Below, piece by piece: positions 8,139 to 12,386 of a stretch of DNA of 12,386 bases (position 1 is its first letter; every line of letters begins with the position of its first letter). A program made the position numbers and the translations under genes. Under the pieces are notes generated by a model. That model did not search any database. It was not told the origin of the DNA and saw nothing but the letters and a program-made list of their open reading frames with translations. This DNA is from Neisseriaceae bacterium (GTDB lineage: Bacteria > Pseudomonadota > Gammaproteobacteria > Burkholderiales > UBA11063): the NCBI GenBank assembly GCA_027371515.1, contig DAHXMX010000021.1, forward strand, positions 1-12,386. Reading direction: 5' to 3'.

Positions 8139-8911
8139 TTTAATTTAACCATTACTTCTTGAGCTTCTAAAAAAATATAAATCAAGCCTTCTTTACAAAG
8201 CTCTAAAATTGCAACGAAATTGACTACTATATAGCTAGTGCCATGCGTTTTATCAAGCAGATCATGAAATTTACTTATAACATTATAGTTAAGTTTTTTT
8301 AAAATTAAATTCATATGCTCGCGTACTGATAATTCTTGGCGTTTTAGATAATGTTCTTTATGATTAATTAATGATTGAGTAATTATTTGTTGCCATACAT
8401 TAGCTATTTCGTTAATTACCACTTCAGGTAAATGTAATTGATTAGTATTTTTAAGTGTTTTTACCCAAGTAAAATCGCGATCTGCTGTTGGTATGGCATC
8501 AAGTTTCATGGCTTGGTGTTTGATTTTTTCATATTCAATTAAGCGTTGGATTAATTCATTTCTTGGATCTGCTGCTTCGTCTTCTTCATTTTCTGCTATT
8601 ATGATTTTAGGTAACATGAGGCGAGACTTAATTGCAAGCAACATAGCTGCCATCAATAAATATTCAGCTGCTAGATCAATATTTAATATTTGCATATTAT
8701 TAATATAGTTAATGTACTGCTCAGTTATTTTAACAATAGGAATCGATAAAATATCTAGATTTTGTTTGCGAATTAGGTACAATAATAAATCAAGCGGACC
8801 TTCAAACATATCTAAAAATATCTTTAGTGCTTTAGGATCTATATATAGATCTTTAGGTAGTTCAGTAATTGGCTGATTAAAAACTGTAGCAAAAACTGTT
8901 GATTGATTAAT
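8135..8911 (-). CDS. scpA: Segregation and condensation protein A, apparent ATT start
   Basis: Kleisin subunit that bridges the SMC heads and binds ScpB. Seen: FEGPLDLLLYLIRKQNLDIL and ITEQYINYIN in the N-terminal kleisin domain, an acidic linker (EEDEAADPRNE), and a C-terminal winged helix ending EAQEVMVKLK. The first ATG (8809) would begin one residue before FEGPLDL, leaving no N-terminal strand. Upstream, the frame encodes 34 more residues including ITELPKDLYIDPKALKIFLD, which matches the ELPxDLYIPPDALEVFLE pattern of betaproteobacterial ScpA, so this part is real. That stretch has no ATG, GTG or TTG. ATT at 8911-8909, 9 nt after TTAGG (8925-8921), is the best placed start and gives 258 residues. 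eda ends 6 nt upstream in the same frame. Starting at 8809 is the conservative alternative. Confidence 0.9.
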   Translation of the reverse strand: MNQSTVFATVFNQPITELPKDLYIDPKALKIFLDMFEGPLDLLLYLIRKQNLDILSIPIVKITEQYINYINNMQILNIDLAAEYLLMAAMLLAIKSRLMLPKIIIAENEEDEAADPRNELIQRLIEYEKIKHQAMKLDAIPTADRDFTWVKTLKNTNQLHLPEVVINEIANVWQQIITQSLINHKEHYLKRQELSVREHMNLILKKLNYNVISKFHDLLDKTHGTSYIVVNFVAILELCKEGLIYIFLEAQEVMVKLK

Positions 8912-8925
8912 TTTTATTTACCTAA
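8909..8925 (-). promoter_or_regulatory. Ribosome binding site deciding the scpA start
   Basis: On the minus strand TTAGG (8925-8921, within the last eda codons) is followed by the eda TAA stop and then, 9 nt after the AGG, by ATT at 8911. The ATG at 8809 has no recognisable Shine-Dalgarno before it. Ribosomes terminating on eda could restart here. Confidence 0.5.
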
Positions 8926-9550
8926 TTGATGCATAAGCACTTTTAGCTAATTCAGTGATTTTTGCATAATTGTTATTAGTAATATATTCATCTTTAATGA
9001 AAAATGAACAACCAACTCCAACTACGTTTGGTAAGGTTAAATATTTTTTTGCATTATCAATATTTATACCACCAGTTGGGCAAAATTTAATGTGTGCAAA
9101 TGGTGAAGCTAGAGCTTTTAATACATCATAACCATTATAGCTTTCTGCTGGGAAAAATTTAAGGTATTGATAACCGATAAGTGAAGCTTGCATAATCTCT
9201 GTGGGAGTAACAGCCCCTGGCAAAAATGGTATATCATAATGCTTTGATACTTCTGTAAGCTCTGCGGTTAAACCTGGAGATACAATAAACTGTGCTCCAT
9301 GTTTTACTGCCATATGATAATGTTCTTCAGTGAGAATGGTCCCAGCACCAGTTGTCATTTCAGGTACTTCGTTATTAAGTTTTTCAATGATTTTAAGTGC
9401 ATTATTAGTACGTAAAGTTACTTCCATTACTGAAATCCCACCATCTAGTAGAGCATGAGCAATAGGTACAGCCTTATCTATGTCATTTAAAATAACTACA
9501 GGGATAAACTTGTTTTTCTCAAATAGATTGGCACAACTATTTGTTTTCAT
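8918..9550 (-). CDS. eda: 2-dehydro-3-deoxy-phosphogluconate (KDPG) aldolase
   Basis: Class I aldolase that splits 2-keto-3-deoxy-6-phosphogluconate into pyruvate and glyceraldehyde-3-phosphate in the Entner-Doudoroff pathway; family members also act on 4-hydroxy-2-oxoglutarate. Seen in 210 residues: EVTLRT (43-48) with the catalytic Glu E43, GAGT (68-71), SPG (91-93), LPGAVTPTE (110-118), LKFFPAE (130-136) with Schiff-base lysine K131, and PTGGI (158-162). All active-site residues are present. ATG at 9550 has GAGG 8 nt upstream. No edd or sugar-acid gene is adjacent, and it heads the scpA-scpB group, an unusual neighbourhood. The stop TAA is followed in the same frame by scpA. Confidence 0.95.
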   Translation of the reverse strand: MKTNSCANLFEKNKFIPVVILNDIDKAVPIAHALLDGGISVMEVTLRTNNALKIIEKLNNEVPEMTTGAGTILTEEHYHMAVKHGAQFIVSPGLTAELTEVSKHYDIPFLPGAVTPTEIMQASLIGYQYLKFFPAESYNGYDVLKALASPFAHIKFCPTGGINIDNAKKYLTLPNVVGVGCSFFIKDEYITNNNYAKITELAKSAYASIR

Positions 9551-9671
9551 GTAAATAACCTCACTTAATAATTTTGATATCCATTACGCTTTAAAAAGAG
9601 AGCTTTTACAGCTTACTGGATAAGTTTTATATTAATAAAAATATATATTTAATAGAATATTAACAGAATAT

Positions 9672-9680
9672 ATTGTAGCA
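9672..9680 (-). promoter_or_regulatory. Possible extended -10 promoter for eda
   Basis: The minus strand reads TGC directly before TACAAT (9677-9672), an extended -10 form with 5 of 6 matches to TATAAT. There is no good -35. It would give a leader of about 115 nt before eda. Several other AT-rich sites nearer the gene are possible. Confidence 0.3.
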
Positions 9681-9724
9681 TATGATGTTGTATTTCTGTA
9701 TTATTTTTGTGTGGATAAGCCTTA

Positions 9725-9741
9725 AATTGTAAAATACAGTT
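9725..9741. promoter_or_regulatory. Imperfect palindrome, operator-like
   Basis: AATTGTA, three bases, then TACAGTT: seven-base arms with one mismatch. The arms match those of the perfect palindrome 20 bp to the right, so the two could be sites for one dimeric repressor. The binding protein is unknown. Confidence 0.4.
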
Positions 9742-9760
9742 AAACATTTAACTTGGTTTG

Positions 9761-9775
9761 AATTGTATTACAATT
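9761..9775. promoter_or_regulatory. Perfect 7-1-7 palindrome, operator-like
   Basis: AATTGTA-T-TACAATT, perfect on both arms. It lies about 65 bp upstream of the -35 region proposed for the plus-strand reductase and about 210 bp before eda. TGTA/TACA half-sites are common in dimeric transcription factor operators, but I cannot name the regulator. Confidence 0.45.
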
Positions 9776-9839
9776 GGAGGTGTTGTGTAGATAAATCTAT
9801 ACATCTAAATCTAGAAAGCGCAAATGTTTTGGAAAGATT

Positions 9840-9868
9840 TTATCAAAGTTGGAAACTTATGTTATAAT
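9840..9868 (+). promoter_or_regulatory. Sigma-70-type promoter for the flavin reductase gene
   Basis: Perfect TATAAT at 9863-9868, with TTATCA (4 of 6 to TTGACA) at 9840-9845 and 17 bp between them. Transcription would begin near 9875, leaving a leader of about 90 nt before the ATG at 9964. Confidence 0.6.
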
Positions 9869-9883
9869 AGCTATTGTTAGAAT

Positions 9884-9931
9884 CCAAGGCATAAATACTC
9901 TACGTATGCGGTACTTGAATTCTGCCATTGG
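9884..9931 (+). other. Imperfect hairpin in the reductase leader
   Basis: CCAAGGCA (9884-9891) can pair with TGCCATTGG (9923-9931) with one bulged A, enclosing about 31 nt that holds a small ATAC/GTAT pairing. It falls within the predicted untranslated leader and ends about 20 nt before the Shine-Dalgarno AGGA (9953-9956). It does not match any riboswitch class I recognise. Confidence 0.3.
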
Positions 9932-9963
9932 TTTATTATAGGATTATCATAAAGGAATTTTAA

Positions 9964-10503
9964 ATGAATAAAATAGGAATAATTATTGGTTCAGTGCGTG
10001 ATGGGCGTGTTGGTGAATTTATTGCAAAACATTACTTTGAATTGGCATCTAAACATACTAATGTTGCATTTGATCTTATAGATCTCAAACAAATAAATTT
10101 ACCTTTATTAAATGAACCATATCCAGCTGCAGCTAATAATTATAAATATCAACATACTAAGGATTGGTCTAAAATTATTAGTGAGTATAAAGGTTTTGTG
10201 GTTATTACTCCAGAATATAATCATGGATACCCAGCTGCATTAAAAAATGCATTTGATTATTTGTATTTGGAATGGAAAGATAAGCCGATTGTTTTGGTTG
10301 GCTATGGTTATTCTAGTAGTGGTGGTAGTGCTACTATGCAATTAAAACCAGTATTGCAAAATTTAAACTTAAAGCATATCGATGCAGATATTTTGATTAA
10401 TTTAAATCTTAATTTAAAAGATGGTTTATTTGTTACCAGCGAGTTATTGGACAATCAAATCAACACACAAATTGAACAGTTAATTAAAGCTGTATTGAGT
10501 TAG
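9964..10503 (+). CDS. NAD(P)H-dependent FMN reductase / flavodoxin-like oxidoreductase
   Basis: Cytoplasmic flavoprotein of the NADPH-dependent FMN reductase family (flavodoxin fold), which uses NAD(P)H to reduce FMN, quinones or similar acceptors. Seen in 179 residues: the phosphate-binding loop GSVRDGR (9-15), TPEYNHGYPAALKNAFDY (71-88), which contacts the flavin and is diagnostic of the family, a following EWKDKP (92-97), and a GYGYSSSGG loop (102-110). The physiological substrate cannot be read from the sequence. ATG at 9964 has AGGA 7 nt upstream. It is a single gene on the plus strand, with its own promoter and a downstream GC-rich hairpin, divergent from eda and convergent with the glutamate-synthase-like gene. 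Confidence 0.92.
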   Translation: MNKIGIIIGSVRDGRVGEFIAKHYFELASKHTNVAFDLIDLKQINLPLLNEPYPAAANNYKYQHTKDWSKIISEYKGFVVITPEYNHGYPAALKNAFDYLYLEWKDKPIVLVGYGYSSSGGSATMQLKPVLQNLNLKHIDADILINLNLNLKDGLFVTSELLDNQINTQIEQLIKAVLS

Positions 10504-10513
10504 CAATTTAAGA

Positions 10514-10539
10514 AACCCTCGCCCTAATGGGCGGGGGTT
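10514..10539. terminator. GC-rich terminator hairpin between convergent genes
   Basis: An 11-bp stem (10514-10524 with 10529-10539) and a TAAT loop. In plus-strand RNA the only non-Watson-Crick pair is U-G; in minus-strand RNA it becomes A-C. The plus side lacks a clear U-tract, while the minus side is followed by TTTCTTAAATT. It lies 10 bp after the reductase stop and 5 bp before the stop of the minus-strand gene, so it probably serves both. It is strikingly GC-rich for this window. Confidence 0.85.
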
Positions 10540-10544
10540 AATGC

Positions 10545-12146
10545 TTAATGTATAAAACTAAATGTTTCTGCGCTTGCAGCTTCCCAGTATTTCTTATAAT
10601 TTTGAGGAACTGTTTCTTCATTTAGGAGTGAATTTGGCTCAATGAATTGATATATTTCATCAAAATAACGTACTTCATGTTCATTTATTCTACGCATAAC
10701 ACTAGATGGTAAAATATCACTTGGATTTTCTAATCCCATTGCGCCGACTAGTTCGATAAAGTTTTTTACTGTAGATTTATGGTAGTTATATACCCTTATT
10801 GATTTGTCATCAATATCTAATTGATTAAATAGTTTAGGATTCTGTGTTGCAACTCCCACTGGGCATGTATTTTTACCACATTGTTTTGATTGTAGACAAC
10901 CAAGTGCTAGCATCATAGCACGACCAGAATTGATAATATCAGCACCTAATGCTATCATTCTTACCATATCAAAACCTGTGGCATTTTTACCACTAGCGAT
11001 TATTTTAATGTGTTTACGTAATCCACAACCAACTAATGCATTATGTACAAAGACAAGAGCTTCTCTTAAGGGCATACCAATTGAATTAACAAATTCAGAT
11101 GGAGCGGCTCCAGTACCTCCTTCCATACCATCAACAACTATAAAATCAGGATAAATACCTGTTTTTAATATTGCTTTACAAATAGCAAAAAACTCAGTTT
11201 TTTTACCGATACATAATTTAAAACCAACTGGTTTTCCACCTGATAAATCACGAAGTTGAGCTATAAAATGACATAATCCAATAGGATTAGAAAATGTTTT
11301 ATGTGTTGGAGGTGATATTACATCACGACCCATTGGTACACCTCTTATTTTAGCGATTTCAGGAGTGATTTTTTCTTTTGGTAGCATGCCGCCATGAGCT
11401 GGTTTAGCACCTTGAGATAACTTAATTTCAATTATTTTGATATTAGGTAATGTTGCTTGTTTTTTAAATTTTTCAGGATCAAAATTACCATCTTCAGTTC
11501 TAAAACCAAAGTATGCTGTTGCTACTTGTAGACCCACATCACCACCTAATAAATGGTATTCGGTAAGTCCACCTTCACCAGTATTATGTAAGAATCCACC
11601 TTTTTTAGCTCCTAAGTTTAATGCCATAATAGCATTTTTTGATAGTGCTCCAAAGCTTAATGCTGATATGTTTAAACGAGATGCTAAGTATGGTTGTTTA
11701 CATTGTGAATTTCCAATTATAATTCTTGGGTCCAAATCAGTATGATGCTTAGGTGATAATGAATGTAGTGCCCACTCATAACCTGCTTTCATAATATCTT
11801 TATCATTACCGAATGATATAGTATCTGGAATCCCTTTGGAGCGTTCATAGACTACGGTTCTAGTTTTGCGATCGAATGGACGTTCGCTATCATCACTAGC
11901 AACAAAATATTGTTGAATTTCTGGTCGGAAAAATTCTAAGATATAGCGCATGTGTCCAATTATTGGAAAGTTACGCAATAGGGTATGTTTTTTTTGTATT
12001 CGATCATAAATACCAATAGTTAATAAAATAGCAATCAAGCTAAATATCCATAACCAGTCTGCACGCAATATAAGCAATAATGCTATGAAGACTGCTAATA
12101 CAATAACAAATCCTATATACCATTTACGACGCTCTGTAACTAACAT
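10545..12146 (-). CDS. Membrane-anchored FMN-binding glutamate synthase family protein
   Basis: 533 residues resembling the synthase domain of the glutamate synthase large subunit, without its amidotransferase domain. Seen: two N-terminal hydrophobic segments (about 10-28 and 32-47) that should anchor it in the inner membrane; SALSFGALSK (161-170); NTGEGGLTEYH (188-198); a KPAHGG loop (248-253); DGMEGGTGAAP (339-349) and ASGKNATGFD (384-393) for FMN/2-oxoglutarate binding; and CLQSKQCGKNTCPVG (417-431), whose C417, C423 and C428 reproduce the C-x5-C-x4-C 3Fe-4S ligand spacing of GltB. Such stand-alone proteins are widespread and their reaction and electron donor are unclear; no small subunit or amidotransferase gene is adjacent. 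ATG at 12146 has AGAAG about 8 nt upstream. It is a single-gene unit, divergent from clpB. Confidence 0.9.
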   Translation of the reverse strand: MLVTERRKWYIGFVIVLAVFIALLLILRADWLWIFSLIAILLTIGIYDRIQKKHTLLRNFPIIGHMRYILEFFRPEIQQYFVASDDSERPFDRKTRTVVYERSKGIPDTISFGNDKDIMKAGYEWALHSLSPKHHTDLDPRIIIGNSQCKQPYLASRLNISALSFGALSKNAIMALNLGAKKGGFLHNTGEGGLTEYHLLGGDVGLQVATAYFGFRTEDGNFDPEKFKKQATLPNIKIIEIKLSQGAKPAHGGMLPKEKITPEIAKIRGVPMGRDVISPPTHKTFSNPIGLCHFIAQLRDLSGGKPVGFKLCIGKKTEFFAICKAILKTGIYPDFIVVDGMEGGTGAAPSEFVNSIGMPLREALVFVHNALVGCGLRKHIKIIASGKNATGFDMVRMIALGADIINSGRAMMLALGCLQSKQCGKNTCPVGVATQNPKLFNQLDIDDKSIRVYNYHKSTVKNFIELVGAMGLENPSDILPSSVMRRINEHEVRYFDEIYQFIEPNSLLNEETVPQNYKKYWEAASAETFSFIH

Positions 12147-12181
12147 GATGCATTCTTCTTTGTAAAATTAAAATCCCCGAT

Positions 12182-12190
12182 ATTTTAACA
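12182..12190 (-). promoter_or_regulatory. Possible extended -10 promoter for the glutamate-synthase-like gene
   Basis: On the minus strand TGT precedes TAAAAT (12187-12182), an extended -10 form 35 bp before the ATG. TTGAAA at 12215-12210 is 22 bp further up, too far for a normal -35. Confidence 0.4.
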
Positions 12191-12237
12191 CATTAAATTT
12201 ATCTTAACTTTTCAAGATTTATAATTATAACCATTAT

Positions 12238-12270
12238 TTGAAAATTGATATTTATACCTTATATTATAAT
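12238..12270 (+). promoter_or_regulatory. Sigma-32-like heat-shock promoter candidate for clpB
   Basis: TTGAAA (12238-12243), 13 bp, then CCTTATAT (12257-12264) resembles the sigma-32 pattern CTTGAAA / CCCCATNT, with two C-to-T changes in the -10. A TATAAT at 12265-12270 overlaps downstream, with TTGATA at 12245-12250 only 14 bp away, so a sigma-70 promoter may be present as well. The leader would be about 30-40 nt. Confidence 0.45.
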
Positions 12271-12306
12271 CAGTGAAAAATAAATAATTAAGGAGAATTA
12301 AATATT

Positions 12307-12386
12307 ATGAGATTTGATAAATTAACTACTAAGTTTCAAGAATCTTTAGCCGAAGCTCAATCCTTGGCGTTGAAAAATGATAATTC
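12307..12386 (+). CDS. clpB: ATP-dependent disaggregase ClpB, N-terminal fragment
   Basis: Only the first 26 codons are in the window. MRFDKLTTKFQESLAEAQSL matches the very conserved ClpB N-terminus (MRLDRLTNKFQ..LADAQSLAL in E. coli), the start of the Clp N-domain that binds aggregated substrates. ClpB is a hexameric AAA+ protein that works with DnaK to rescue aggregated proteins. The ATG at 12307 is preceded by AAGGAG with 11 nt spacing, a strong but slightly distant site. ClpA, the nearest relative, has a different N-terminus, so ClpB is strongly favoured. Confidence 0.9.
   Translation, partial: MRFDKLTTKFQESLAEAQSLALKNDN

Larger units (their letters stand above)
9551..9963. other. 413-bp intergenic control region between divergent eda and flavin reductase genes
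   Basis: No credible protein gene lies here. The region contains a possible eda promoter on the minus strand, two palindromic operator-like sites (9725-9741 and 9761-9775), a direct repeat TAAATCTA at 9792-9799 and 9806-9813, an AGAATAT repeat at 9654-9660 and 9665-9671, a good -10 box for the plus-strand gene and an imperfect hairpin in the likely leader of that gene. Confidence 0.8.

Noticed and set aside
8809..8920. Stop-codon readthrough producing an Eda-ScpA fusion as the main product
   Set aside because: Eda and ScpA are complete proteins of normal length and the stop is TAA, the least leaky; restart at ATT is simpler. Minor readthrough cannot be excluded.
9776..9796. GGAGG followed by GTG (9777-9796) as a hidden gene start
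   Set aside because: The frame ends after four codons (GTG TTG TGT AGA TAA).
9824..9880. Small plus-strand frame of 18 codons in the eda-reductase gap
   Set aside because: It overlaps the proposed -35/-10 region, so it would not be in the reductase transcript, and its Shine-Dalgarno is poor.
9906..9941. Eleven-codon frame in the reductase leader as a leader peptide
   Set aside because: No Shine-Dalgarno precedes the ATG and there is no run of regulatory codons; it lies within the possible hairpin.
11437..11745. Plus-strand open frame opposite the glutamate-synthase-like gene
   Set aside because: It is antisense to a strongly conserved catalytic region and shows no family resemblance.
12245..12270. 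TTGATA and TATAAT as a standard sigma-70 promoter for clpB
   Set aside because: The spacing is only 14 bp, outside the normal 16-18; recorded only as part of the combined clpB promoter region.
1..12386. Insertion sequences, prophage genes, CRISPR arrays, tRNA or rRNA genes, toxin-antitoxin pairs
   Set aside because: None was seen on either strand: no transposase or integrase motifs, no regularly spaced repeats, no cloverleaf pattern. The composition is uniform apart from the short terminator.

Overview
The window looks like chromosome from an AT-rich (roughly 30% GC by eye) Gram-negative bacterium, most likely a betaproteobacterium near the Neisseriales. The protein families support this: a 331-residue protein of the betaproteobacterial/xanthomonad RpfE type, the order ybeD-lipB and folC-dedD, a ScpA with a betaproteobacterial-style N-terminal extension, and a conserved 124-residue protein that I associate with beta- and gammaproteobacteria. 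The taxonomic placement is inference from recognised families, not from a marker gene search. Most of the window is ordinary housekeeping DNA; I see no mobile element, CRISPR array, tRNA or rRNA, and no clearly new multigene system.

Layout. From 9550 down to the left edge almost everything is on the minus strand and tightly packed: eda, scpA, scpB, ybeD, lipB, dapF, an RpfE-like gene, rluB, dacB (PBP4), a small conserved protein, folC and a dedD-like SPOR gene cut by the left edge. Several neighbours overlap by 1-13 bp, so translational coupling is likely. A 413-bp gap (9551-9963) separates eda from a divergent plus-strand flavin reductase and holds palindromes, a good -10 box and a possible structured leader. 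The reductase gene converges on a membrane-anchored glutamate-synthase-like gene, with a GC-rich hairpin between them. The right edge holds the first 26 codons of clpB, divergent from the glutamate-synthase-like gene.

How the genes relate. DapF supplies meso-diaminopimelate for lysine and peptidoglycan; PBP4 trims or hydrolyses peptidoglycan; the SPOR protein would bind denuded glycan at the septum. ScpA and ScpB serve chromosome condensation. LipB (with YbeD next to it) makes protein-bound lipoate, FolC makes folylpolyglutamates, RluB modifies 23S rRNA, Eda cleaves 2-keto-3-deoxy-6-phosphogluconate, and ClpB is the heat-shock disaggregase.

Points that deserve a second look: (1) the left edge carries a copy of an internal folC segment (77 bp exact, 84 bp with one mismatch) joined in frame inside the SPOR domain of the dedD-like gene, suggesting either an assembly join or a tandem duplication; (2) scpA has no ATG, GTG or TTG that would include its conserved N-terminus, lies in the same frame as eda just after its stop, and appears to start at ATT; (3) folC also lacks an ATG and begins at TTG or ATT; (4) paired TGTA/TACA palindromes lie in the eda-reductase gap; (5) a sigma-32-like promoter lies before clpB.
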